Source: FCB group bacterium
Lineage (GTDB): Bacteria; Zixibacteria; MSB-5A5; GN15; JAAZOE01
Assembly: GCA_024231695.1 (NCBI GenBank)
Contig: JAAEQF010000218.1
Coordinates: 1-34,211, forward strand
Direction of reading: 5' to 3'
DNA length: 34,211 nucleotides
This document shows, piece after piece, positions 9,901-16,508 of the stretch. How positions within the stretch are numbered: position 1 is the stretch's first letter; every line of letters begins with the position of its first letter. The notes below the pieces were generated by a model. That model was not told the origin of the DNA. It did no database searches and worked only from the letters and a program-made list of their open reading frames with translations. Made by a program: the position numbers and the translations under genes.

Positions 9901-10829
9901 TGGAAGCCCAGTGGTGGTTCACCAATCATCCCGCAATCGGTGATCTGGATGGCGATGGGACCATGGAGATTGTCATATCCGTTTGGAATACGGCCGAAGC
10001 GAGAGTTTATGCCTGGCATCGGGACGGAACGCCTCTTGGGGCGCTCGACAATGACGGCACTGCTGGTAACGATCCGTTTCTGGCTTCGGCCGGACAATCA
10101 ATGGGATCACCTGTTCTGGCCGATCTGAACGGCAACGGGATGGCCGATATCCTGGTGCAAATCGGATCGTTTACGGTTCCTCAATACCAGAGAATCGTTG
10201 CCTGGGACTATCAAGGTGATTTGATTCCGGGATTTCCACTTTATGCCTCTGATAATAAGCTAACCTCGACCATTCATGAATATTGTCCGCTCGTCTCCGA
10301 TCTGGACAAAAATGGTTTGATGGAAATTTCCCTCTGTTACATCGATCTTGACAGCAGTACTTACAGCAGGGGTTCGACCGCTTCTGCCGATGCGGGCGTT
10401 ATTCGTGTTTTACATTGGGAACTTGAACAGGACTACGATTCTTCGGCCGTGCCCTGGCCGAAACTACGGCATGACAATTATAACAGCGGTATCTTCGGCG
10501 GGCCGATATTGCCGACCGACGCTGAAGATGATCTGGATATCCCGAAACCGCTGATATATTCTCTGGAAGCCAACTACCCCAACCCGTTTAACGCCAAAAC
10601 GGCCATCGAATACAACCTGCCCCGCCGAAGCCATGTTACTTTTACGGTTTTCAATATCCTCGGTCAACAGGTGCGGGTTTTACTCGACGAAAACCAGCCT
10701 GCTGGACAAAAGCAGGTCGTCTGGGATGGAAAAGACGATGCTGGAAAAACCGTCGCCAGTGGTGTATATTTCTATAAACTGGAAACGGAAGATTTTTCCG
10801 ATACGAGGAAAATGTTGCTTCTGAAATAA
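6909..10829 (+). CDS. Secreted subtilisin-family (S8) serine protease with FG-GAP repeats and sorting domain
   Basis: The protein has 1306 residues. A signal peptide occupies about 1-27. An inhibitor-type prodomain follows at about 40-140 (TRIIVKYNP, then AEPDYIMEI). The subtilase domain carries the full catalytic set: D208 in VGIIDTGVDSDHPDLEANI, H289 in GGHGTHCAGIAG, oxyanion N378 in AAGNSGG and S461 in DGTSMASPCVVG. Ig-like segments follow, then from about residue 742 to 1140 a series of calcium-type FG-GAP/VCBS repeats such as GDIDGDGQDEIVIG and GDLDGDGTMEIVIS. The last 90 residues (YPNPFNAKTAIEYNLP, GQKQVVWDGKDDAGK, GVYFYKLE) are a sorting/FlgD-Ig domain. It should be exported and act on extracellular protein. 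ATG preceded by GGGAGGG at good spacing. Very likely active. Confidence 0.95.
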   Translation: MSGRILSRSLFLSILIGLVLLPGLSYGLYRGENADYSALPKPTRIIVKYNPQMNKSVQWQKASGSLVCGIAAVDELHARYQINEQVQLLRQFTETAMKSEELAAIYVLAVPEGVTAEDMAGAYEALAEVVYAEPDYIMEIFEAPNDILSSHQWYLHNDGQAYLGVNRIPGDFNDTQILKIGTMDADIDAFEAFDSTGTTTRPLVGIIDTGVDSDHPDLEANIWVNAGEDLNSNGQIEAEEINGKDDDHNGFVDDFHGWDFSGDEYTLLFTGAGENDPDDNDTLLGVGGHGTHCAGIAGAVRNNSIGVAGLASPCRIMAIKVFPNAFSSVCAQGIIYAADMGCDVINMSWGGPWRSEVISDALIYARDKGVIPISAAGNSGGNHYFYPAALPHVFTVGATNILDEVTTFSTYGDHIEVVAPGEDILSLRSNMTDIYATGGSSGREPDVHIVDDYYYLMDGTSMASPCVVGVAAHLLAASPGTAPERIMEILILSADDIIYPYGGDTLESPGKDIYSGYGRINLNAALQMLSGRMADIDYPYQNAIVIDEVPIIGTAAGDDFTEYVLEYGVGHSPDEWIEISGSTTPVIDDTLGVWNCTGLTGLYSLRLTVGADNQTVVEVIAAGDIRVEITSPAEGDTIEGIIELIGFTIIPDFSHYSLEYGSGAAPSSWTPLKTETRMVADNVLGKIVLSSMQQGLYTFRVSMESQTGAVYTDQITVTIKGIVKSAWFRNLKNHGSLSPAIGDIDGDGQDEIVIGMGATPGANFAAGGVTVLDHYGQIEPGWPRDTLENMMSPPAVADLDRDGIDDIIICSEQSGLRTYLSGSPDWNSPIKSKWNFRSLAAPVIVDLENDGDLEVMVMIDSGYVYGWRSNGDPIGADASGLFDTTSWGGGAFGWPSISVADLDQNGQNEIIVASADYSHPFWTTYGLGVWDTDGNNIWNTSDDSDSFWAISGFAIADIDDEDDLEIILCGQTFENIAVFVYKSDGSYVDGFPIIIEDLEAQWWFTNHPAIGDLDGDGTMEIVISVWNTAEARVYAWHRDGTPLGALDNDGTAGNDPFLASAGQSMGSPVLADLNGNGMADILVQIGSFTVPQYQRIVAWDYQGDLIPGFPLYASDNKLTSTIHEYCPLVSDLDKNGLMEISLCYIDLDSSTYSRGSTASADAGVIRVLHWELEQDYDSSAVPWPKLRHDNYNSGIFGGPILPTDAEDDLDIPKPLIYSLEANYPNPFNAKTAIEYNLPRRSHVTFTVFNILGQQVRVLLDENQPAGQKQVVWDGKDDAGKTVASGVYFYKLETEDFSDTRKMLLLK

Positions 10830-10935
10830 AACCGCCCGGAGCGCTCTCTATACCGAAAGTACTTGCTTCCCGGCAATTGGACTGATAAGATGTAAACGCG
10901 AGACTACTCTACTCATTCCCGTTGCGGAAGGAAGT

Positions 10936-11982
10936 ATGGATAATATTAAAGACGCCAGTGATAGGTGGAAGGCGCCGGATAATTGGACGCGCATAACGAC
11001 TATTGATGCCCATACCGCCGGTGAACCGTTGAGGATTATTGTCGAGGGTTATCCCGAACTTTCCGGCGACACAATCCTGACCCGCCGCCGACAGGCCCTT
11101 GAAAATTATGACCGGTTTCGAACCGCCCTGATGTGGGAACCGCGCGGTCATGCCGATATGTACGGTTGTCTGATTACTCCGCCCGTCAGCGACGAGGCCG
11201 ATTTTGGAGTTTTGTTTCTGCACAATGAGGGTTACAGCAGTATGTGCGGTCACGGCATTATTGCCGTTACCAAAGTCGCTTTGGAAATTGGTCTCCTGCC
11301 GATCAAGTCCCCCGAAACAACGGTTAGAATAGACACTCCTTCGGGACTGGTCACCGCCTATGCTCGGATAGAGGATGGTCAAGTGGAGTCGGTCTATTTT
11401 CACAACGTGCCTTCCTTTGTGGTTGCTCTGGATGAGACAGTGGAAGTCCCCGGTCTGGGGCCGATTCGGTATGATCTCGCGTTTGGCGGAGCCTTTTATG
11501 CTTATGTTCAAGCTAAAGACGCCGGCGTGGAATGTACACCCGAAGATTATCCGAATTTGATCGAAAGAGGAATGTTGATCAAGCGGGCGGTGATGGCCAA
11601 CCGGGAGATAGAACATACGTTTGAAAAGGATTTGAATTTCCTCTATGGGACGATATTTATCGGCCCGCCGAAGGGTGAGAAGGCCGACAGCCGCAATGTC
11701 TGTGTTTTTGCCGAGGGCGAAGTGGACCGGTCTCCGACCGGAACCGGGGTTAGCGGAAGAATGGCCCTTCAATATGCCCGAGGTGAAATCAAAGTCGGCG
11801 AACCGATGGTGATTGAAAGCATCATCGACAGTTGTTTTACCGGACGAGTGGTACGTGAGGTCGAGTTCGGTTCATACCGGGCGATTATCCCGGAAGTCGA
11901 AGGACAGGCCTATATTACCGGCCGCCACGAATTTGTCGTCGATCCTGCCGATCCGTTGGCCGATGGCTTTATCCTGCGCTGA
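10936..11982 (+). CDS. Proline racemase family enzyme, probable trans-3-hydroxy-L-proline dehydratase
   Basis: The protein has 348 residues, normal for the proline racemase/hydroxyproline epimerase family. Visible motifs are DAHTAGEPLRI (about 24-34), the first catalytic site SSMCGHGIIA with C104, and the second site DRSPTGTGVSGRMAL. In racemases and epimerases the second site carries a catalytic cysteine (SPCGTG). Here it is T268, the substitution that marks trans-3-hydroxy-L-proline dehydratases such as human L3HYPDH (C104/T273 from memory). The expected reaction is dehydration of trans-3-hydroxy-L-proline to pyrroline-2-carboxylate in the cytoplasm. ATG preceded by GGAAGGAAG. It follows the secreted protease by 106 bases on the same strand. 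No ketimine reductase is visible nearby, and no clear terminator separates it from the protease. Confidence 0.85.
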   Translation: MDNIKDASDRWKAPDNWTRITTIDAHTAGEPLRIIVEGYPELSGDTILTRRRQALENYDRFRTALMWEPRGHADMYGCLITPPVSDEADFGVLFLHNEGYSSMCGHGIIAVTKVALEIGLLPIKSPETTVRIDTPSGLVTAYARIEDGQVESVYFHNVPSFVVALDETVEVPGLGPIRYDLAFGGAFYAYVQAKDAGVECTPEDYPNLIERGMLIKRAVMANREIEHTFEKDLNFLYGTIFIGPPKGEKADSRNVCVFAEGEVDRSPTGTGVSGRMALQYARGEIKVGEPMVIESIIDSCFTGRVVREVEFGSYRAIIPEVEGQAYITGRHEFVVDPADPLADGFILR

Positions 11983-12130
11983 CCACCGAAAATATCCTAA
12001 ATAACGCTGCCAAAATGAACCTCGGAACCGATCTACAGCGTTGAAATTTTCCGGTCTATCCTGATTTCATCACCAATTGATTTCCCGATATTTGAAAATC
12101 CCGGCCGCGACAGCCAAGAGTACAATGAAT

Positions 12131-12162
12131 TTGTGGCGTGACCTTCTGTTTATAGGTATAAT
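12131..12162 (+). promoter_or_regulatory. Weak promoter candidate for the putative porin
   Basis: A perfect TATAAT (12157-12162) lies 54 bases before the porin ATG, with TTGTGG (12131-12136) upstream at a 20-base spacing. That spacing is longer than usual, so only the -10 element is convincing. Confidence 0.3.
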
Positions 12163-12216
12163 CAGGCAAATATAGGGAATAATGCGGCTTTAGGGGTCGC
12201 AAGGCAAAGGAAAAAG

Positions 12217-13344
12217 ATGCAGATGAAAAAAGTAATTGTTGCTCTGATGATGACCGGCCTGTTTTGGCCGACCGGGAGCGTTTTCGCCGGGAACATATCG
12301 GAGAATATCTCACTCAAAGGTGACTTTCGTTATCGCCACGAGATGATTGACAAGGAAGACAAAGATCCACGGCACCGGCAGCGCATTAGGGCGAGAATAG
12401 GCATTGAAGGAAAAGTGTCTTCGGCAACATCAGTCACAGTCCAATTGGCTACCGGTTCAGACGATCCGGTTTCCACCAATCAGACCCTTGATGGTTCATT
12501 CTCGACCAAGAATATCGGCCTCGATCTGGCTTATCTGAAAATTAAACCGGAACAGGTTTCCGGGCTGACTATCATGGGCGGCAAATTCAAAAACCCGTTT
12601 TACAAACCGGGTAAATCTGAACTAATCTGGGATTCGGATTTCAATCCCGAGGGCGGCATTGCCTCGTTCACCAAAAAGACCGATGATTTGAGTTTCACTC
12701 TTATCGGTGCCGGACTGTGGATTGACGAACGTTCAACAGGCGATGATTCCTGGATGGGTGCCGGGCAGGGATTGGTCAAGTATGATCTGGAAGACAGTAA
12801 GATAGCGTTTACTCTGGGCGGCGGGTATTTCAACTATGTCAATACTCAAGGATTTGGAATTTTCCACGATGCCTCCGATCCGATGGGCAACAGCGCCAGT
12901 ACTTATGTGTCGTCCGATGAAACCGACACCTTTTTGGTCTATGACAATGATTATGAACTCTTCGAATTTTTTGCTGAGATGTCCACCGAGCTTAGCGAAA
13001 TGCCGGTGACGGTTATGTTTGATTATGTGACCAATAACGCCGCCGATAGCCTGGGTGACGGCTGGCTGGCCGGGATTCGGCTGGGTAAAATCAAGAATCC
13101 GGGATCCCGGTCGCTTCGCTATATCTATCGCGAAGTTAAAAAGGATGCGGTTCTGGGTACTTTCACCGACTCCGATTTCCGCGGCGGCGGTACCGATGCC
13201 AAAGGACATGAATTCGGCGGGACTTTGCGTCTGGATACCAACACCGATTTTAGCATTACCTATTTCGCCAATAAAACCGGACTCGAAGGCGCGGAATCCA
13301 ATTACGGACGGCTACAGGTTGATCTGCAATTGAAGTTCAAATAA
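12217..13344 (+). CDS. Putative outer-membrane porin (Porin_5-like)
   Basis: The protein has 375 residues, with a signal peptide at about 1-24 (MQMKKVIVALMMTGLFWPTG, cleavage near VFA). The mature part is a run of amphipathic strands with alternating polar and hydrophobic residues. It opens with ISLKGDFRYRHEMIDKED and RHRQRIRARIGIEGKVS and contains GLTIMGGKFKNPFYKPG. This is the pattern of bacterial putative porins of the Porin_5 kind, a single beta-barrel of about 16 strands. It ends QVDLQLKFK, with Lys rather than the usual terminal Phe, which would need confirming. AAGGA lies five bases before the ATG. A pstS-like relic directly follows, so a role in phosphate uptake is possible but not shown. 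Confidence 0.75.
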   Translation: MQMKKVIVALMMTGLFWPTGSVFAGNISENISLKGDFRYRHEMIDKEDKDPRHRQRIRARIGIEGKVSSATSVTVQLATGSDDPVSTNQTLDGSFSTKNIGLDLAYLKIKPEQVSGLTIMGGKFKNPFYKPGKSELIWDSDFNPEGGIASFTKKTDDLSFTLIGAGLWIDERSTGDDSWMGAGQGLVKYDLEDSKIAFTLGGGYFNYVNTQGFGIFHDASDPMGNSASTYVSSDETDTFLVYDNDYELFEFFAEMSTELSEMPVTVMFDYVTNNAADSLGDGWLAGIRLGKIKNPGSRSLRYIYREVKKDAVLGTFTDSDFRGGGTDAKGHEFGGTLRLDTNTDFSITYFANKTGLEGAESNYGRLQVDLQLKFK

Positions 13345-13350
13345 ACGCGG

Positions 13351-13470
13351 ATGCGGAAAAGATTGCTATAACTTTGGCGATTGTTCTGCTGGCGATGACA
13401 CTGATTTCAGCCGGAAACAGGGTAACCATCACAGGTTCCAATACGCTGGTCCGTCTGGGGTCAGCCAGCC
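13351..13470 (+). pseudogene. Possible decayed 5' fragment of a pstS-like phosphate-binding protein gene
   Basis: Seven bases after the porin stop, ATGCGGAAAAG starts a frame that stops at once. Adding one A to the A-run gives MRKKIAITLAIVLLAM, then TLISAGNRVTITGSNTLVRL. This is a well-formed signal peptide followed by a TITGSNTLVRLG motif that closely resembles the mature N-terminus of PstS phosphate-binding proteins (KGSDTMVRLGQRWAE in typical members, from memory). Similarity ends after about base 13,470, and the open frame then runs into the 3' end of the opposite-strand anti-sigma gene. I read this as a frameshifted and truncated relic. A chance hydrophobic frame is the alternative. Confidence 0.45.
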
Positions 13471-13515
13471 ATTATCTGAGCGGCCTTGAACTGTCGCTTC
13501 TCACTTTTCCGGGTT

Positions 13516-15786
13516 TTACGATTTCTGTTTCAGACGTTCCAGTCGCCGTCGGGCATCGGTAATTTCGGGAAGCTCAGTATCGGTTTTTTCCCAGATGGTC
13601 AGGAATATTTCATATTGCTCGATGGCTTTTTCATTCCAGCGCGATTGTTCGTATGCCTGCCCCAAATAATAATGCATCAGGACATCCCAGGAGGCCAGGC
13701 TTAATCGCCACAGAGACAATTCTCGATTTATTTTCTCAAAAACCTCAACGGCAATGTCGGCCCTATCCAGTTTCAGAGCGACTCGGGCCTGCATGAATTG
13801 ATAGGGGAATTCGTTGGTGCTGTCGGCCGCTAAGGTATAATTATCCAAGGCTGTATTAAAATCGCCTTCGGCCTCAGCAATAGCCCCTTGGGCAAACCAA
13901 TAAGCCATCGATCTGGCATCTTCTTCGGTAATTTTTACTCGCAGTTTTTCGGCTTCTTCCTTGGCCTTATCTATGAAGCCATTTTCGGCCAGCAGAAGAA
14001 TGTATAAATCCCGAAAGACGATTTTATTCCGAGAATGCTGTTCGCGAATGCTGAGACATTTTTCCATCTCCTCAATCGCCCGAACCGAACGTCCCATGGT
14101 CTGCAGGACAAAAGCCTTGGCCCGATGCTTGTATGCGATATTAAGCTCATTGTATTCGAGCTGCCTTTCGAGCACGATAATGCTGTCAAAAGCATCGAGT
14201 GAGGCCTGGAATTTACCCATGTGCATTGGCAGAAAGGCCAAATAATACCGACCCTCAGCCTGTGTGCCCTGGTAAGGCGATTGTACAAGTCGCTGGAAAT
14301 ACTCTTCGGCGATGCCATACTCTCTTTTTTGCATATAAAGATATCCCAGAAACACCGCAGAGGAATGGAAATCAGGTTTGATCTCCAGCGCCTTTTTGTA
14401 GGAAGCTATAGCTTTCTCAATTTCTCCACCGGCGGCATAAAGTTGTCCACGCGTATCATAGGGATTGGCTTCATTGGGATAAAGCTTGATATAAGTGTTT
14501 ATGGCCAGAATGGAATTTTCATAATCATCGGCGGCATGATAGGTATAAGCCTGTAAATTATAGGCTTCTTTGTAGAGAGAATCGATGGCGATGGCCTGAT
14601 TCAGATAGTCGATGGCCTCCAGGTATTTGCCCCGAGCGTATTTCGACCAGCCCAACCGATAAAAGGCCTCCTTTTCGTCGGGATACCGTTGCACGAGCTT
14701 TTGCAAATGACCCACAGCCTCCACATACTCGCCATCGGCTTGAGCATTTAAGCTGGCAATATATAACTGTTCTTTTTCACCGGTTTTGGAAGCGTACTTG
14801 ACAGCCCGCTTGATATATTTGGCGTTTTCAACCAGAGCCAGATGATAATAAACCATGGCGAAGGTTGAATCGTGCTCAAGCGCTTGCTTGAAACTGGCCG
14901 CCGCTTCCCGGTTGTAATGCTTGGAGAAATAGTCCATACCTTCGATGTAATATCTATAAGCGTCTGCAGAATATGTCGTGACATCGGCCACACGTAAATC
15001 TTTCTCCTCTCCCGCCCCCGGGGGGAGGCTGAGACTGTTTTTCACTTCCGTCGAAAGCCGGTCGATAATTGTGAATATACTCTCACCGGGCTGCCCGGTG
15101 ATTTGGAATGATTGGACAATGACACCCGATTCCGTCTGGGCCAATTGACCGGTTAAAACCGGTGCCGGGCTGTCTTCAATGATTGATCCGGTAAATATCC
15201 AATGGGCCTTGACCGCCGCCGCAATTTTCCCGGCCAGGTCGCCCGGAAGCAAAGTCTCTTCTTTTCTCTCCAGAAGAGAATTGACGTCATCGAGCCGCCG
15301 ACTTGAAATCACCTGCATGTATTGAGAGCCGGAAAGGTCGGTAATCAACAGGTCCGCTATAATCCGGCCGAGATTGAGGCTGTCACTGGGATCGGCTAAA
15401 TTGTTAAACGGCAAAATGGCCAATCTATTTTCGGCAGCTACGGCTTCAAGATCCGGCTGGAACTCAATATGCCAGGGCTTCAATATGAATACCAACAAGG
15501 CAATCGCGACAACTGCCATGGCCGGAATAACTCGCCGCCAACCTCGCGTTGGAACCTGTGCCGTCGTATCGGCCGGCTGCCTTTCCGCTTCCCGGTTGAT
15601 TATTTCTCTGACTTTCGGATTATGCCTGATCTGTCGGGCCGTATTCTGGAACTTTTGCACCGCTTCAAAGCAGGCCTCGCACTCAAGGAGGTGGAGTTCA
15701 AACTCACGCCGTTCAGCGGCCGACAATAGACCCAACTCATAATGATGGCGCCGGGCAGATAATCGCTTTTCAGTACAGCCGTTCAT
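13516..15786 (-). CDS. Anti-sigma-factor-like membrane protein with TolB-like domain and TPR array
   Basis: The start at 15786 gives 756 residues. Its ATG shares one base with the TAA of the sigma-factor gene, so the two are translationally coupled; a longer frame upstream would only overlap that gene. Residues 32-39 form H-x3-C-x2-C (HLLECEAC), the zinc-binding motif of zf-HC2 anti-sigma factors. One membrane helix spans about 87-102 (VIPAMAVVAIALLVFIL). Residues about 121-165 (RLAILPFNNLADPSD, then GRIIADLLITDLSG) resemble the TolB/FlgO-like domain often placed before TPRs. From about 275 to the end there are many TPR repeats (for example GKYLEAIDYLNQAIAIDSLY). It probably holds the sigma factor at the inner membrane, with the TPR part facing the periplasm as a sensor or scaffold. 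The signal is unknown. Confidence 0.83.
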   Translation of the reverse strand: MNGCTEKRLSARRHHYELGLLSAAERREFELHLLECEACFEAVQKFQNTARQIRHNPKVREIINREAERQPADTTAQVPTRGWRRVIPAMAVVAIALLVFILKPWHIEFQPDLEAVAAENRLAILPFNNLADPSDSLNLGRIIADLLITDLSGSQYMQVISSRRLDDVNSLLERKEETLLPGDLAGKIAAAVKAHWIFTGSIIEDSPAPVLTGQLAQTESGVIVQSFQITGQPGESIFTIIDRLSTEVKNSLSLPPGAGEEKDLRVADVTTYSADAYRYYIEGMDYFSKHYNREAAASFKQALEHDSTFAMVYYHLALVENAKYIKRAVKYASKTGEKEQLYIASLNAQADGEYVEAVGHLQKLVQRYPDEKEAFYRLGWSKYARGKYLEAIDYLNQAIAIDSLYKEAYNLQAYTYHAADDYENSILAINTYIKLYPNEANPYDTRGQLYAAGGEIEKAIASYKKALEIKPDFHSSAVFLGYLYMQKREYGIAEEYFQRLVQSPYQGTQAEGRYYLAFLPMHMGKFQASLDAFDSIIVLERQLEYNELNIAYKHRAKAFVLQTMGRSVRAIEEMEKCLSIREQHSRNKIVFRDLYILLLAENGFIDKAKEEAEKLRVKITEEDARSMAYWFAQGAIAEAEGDFNTALDNYTLAADSTNEFPYQFMQARVALKLDRADIAVEVFEKINRELSLWRLSLASWDVLMHYYLGQAYEQSRWNEKAIEQYEIFLTIWEKTDTELPEITDARRRLERLKQKS

Positions 15787-16334
15787 TATTTGATATCTCC
15801 CGTGTCGAGGCACAACTCCAGCATTGACCTGGCCCGCGAAAGAGTCACATACGAGTGGTTCGCGGTCATCTTCAGCCGCCGACATACTTCCTCGGTCGTA
15901 TAACCCTGATAATACAGGTTAAGTATCCGGGCATAGCGACGATTCGAGGCCGCGACTTTCCTGATACAATCCAGAAGCATCGACTCCAAATCGGGATCAG
16001 GATCTACAGCACCGGCCGAAACCTCCTCTTCACCCATCGGCTCCAGCCTGCGGCGGCGACTGCTTTTGGTTTTGATATAACTGAGAATACGATTATCGAG
16101 AACTTTGTACGCCCAGGCGGTGAAGCTTTTTTCGATGGCGAGGGACCGGTACTCTTTGGCAATGGCCATCATGGCGCTCTGCACAATATCGTCAACATCA
16201 TCTTCATTCCATATTCGTTGGTGCGCGAATAACCGAAATCTTACTGATAGATGTTGAAAAAGCTCCTCTTCCGCCTGATTATTGCCGGAGCGAGCCTCAT
16301 TGTAGAAAGCATCAATATTCACATCTACGCCCAT
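15786..16334 (-). CDS. ECF-type RNA polymerase sigma factor
   Basis: The protein has 182 residues, the usual ECF length, with region 2 and region 4 only. Region 2 shows EDDVDDIVQSAMMAIAKEY and KSFTAWAYKVLDNRILSYIK (about 44-88), covering core binding and -10 recognition. Region 4 near the C-terminus (RYARILNLYYQGYTTEEVCR, then a helix ending LSRARSMLELCL) is the -35-binding helix-turn-helix. It is co-encoded with the downstream membrane anti-sigma-like protein (TAATG overlap), the standard arrangement for a sigma factor released by an envelope signal. The ATG at 16334 has only a weak ribosome-binding site. The divergent dockerin protein gene could be a target; this is inferred only from position. 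Confidence 0.9.
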   Translation of the reverse strand: MGVDVNIDAFYNEARSGNNQAEEELFQHLSVRFRLFAHQRIWNEDDVDDIVQSAMMAIAKEYRSLAIEKSFTAWAYKVLDNRILSYIKTKSSRRRRLEPMGEEEVSAGAVDPDPDLESMLLDCIRKVAASNRRYARILNLYYQGYTTEEVCRRLKMTANHSYVTLSRARSMLELCLDTGDIK

Positions 16335-16508
16335 GTAAGCCGTTGTTGAACCTCAATATACACAGCAAGTTCAGAATAAGTCAATCGTCAAGCCAAACCA
16401 GCCGGTGATAAAAACGACAATCAGGAGTAAGATTTTATCCTCTATAGCACCGAATGATTGACAGTTGTGCAACAATAGGAACTACATTTTGACTGAGCGG
16501 AGGATAAA

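Noticed and set aside
10830-10935. Terminator between the secreted protease and the hydroxyproline enzyme
   Set aside because: Only an 8-base palindrome (GAGCGCTC) is present, with no stable stem and no T-run.
10909-11772. Open frame of 287 codons on the minus strand opposite the hydroxyproline enzyme
   Set aside because: It is a shadow of a well-supported gene, with no motif and no ribosome-binding site.
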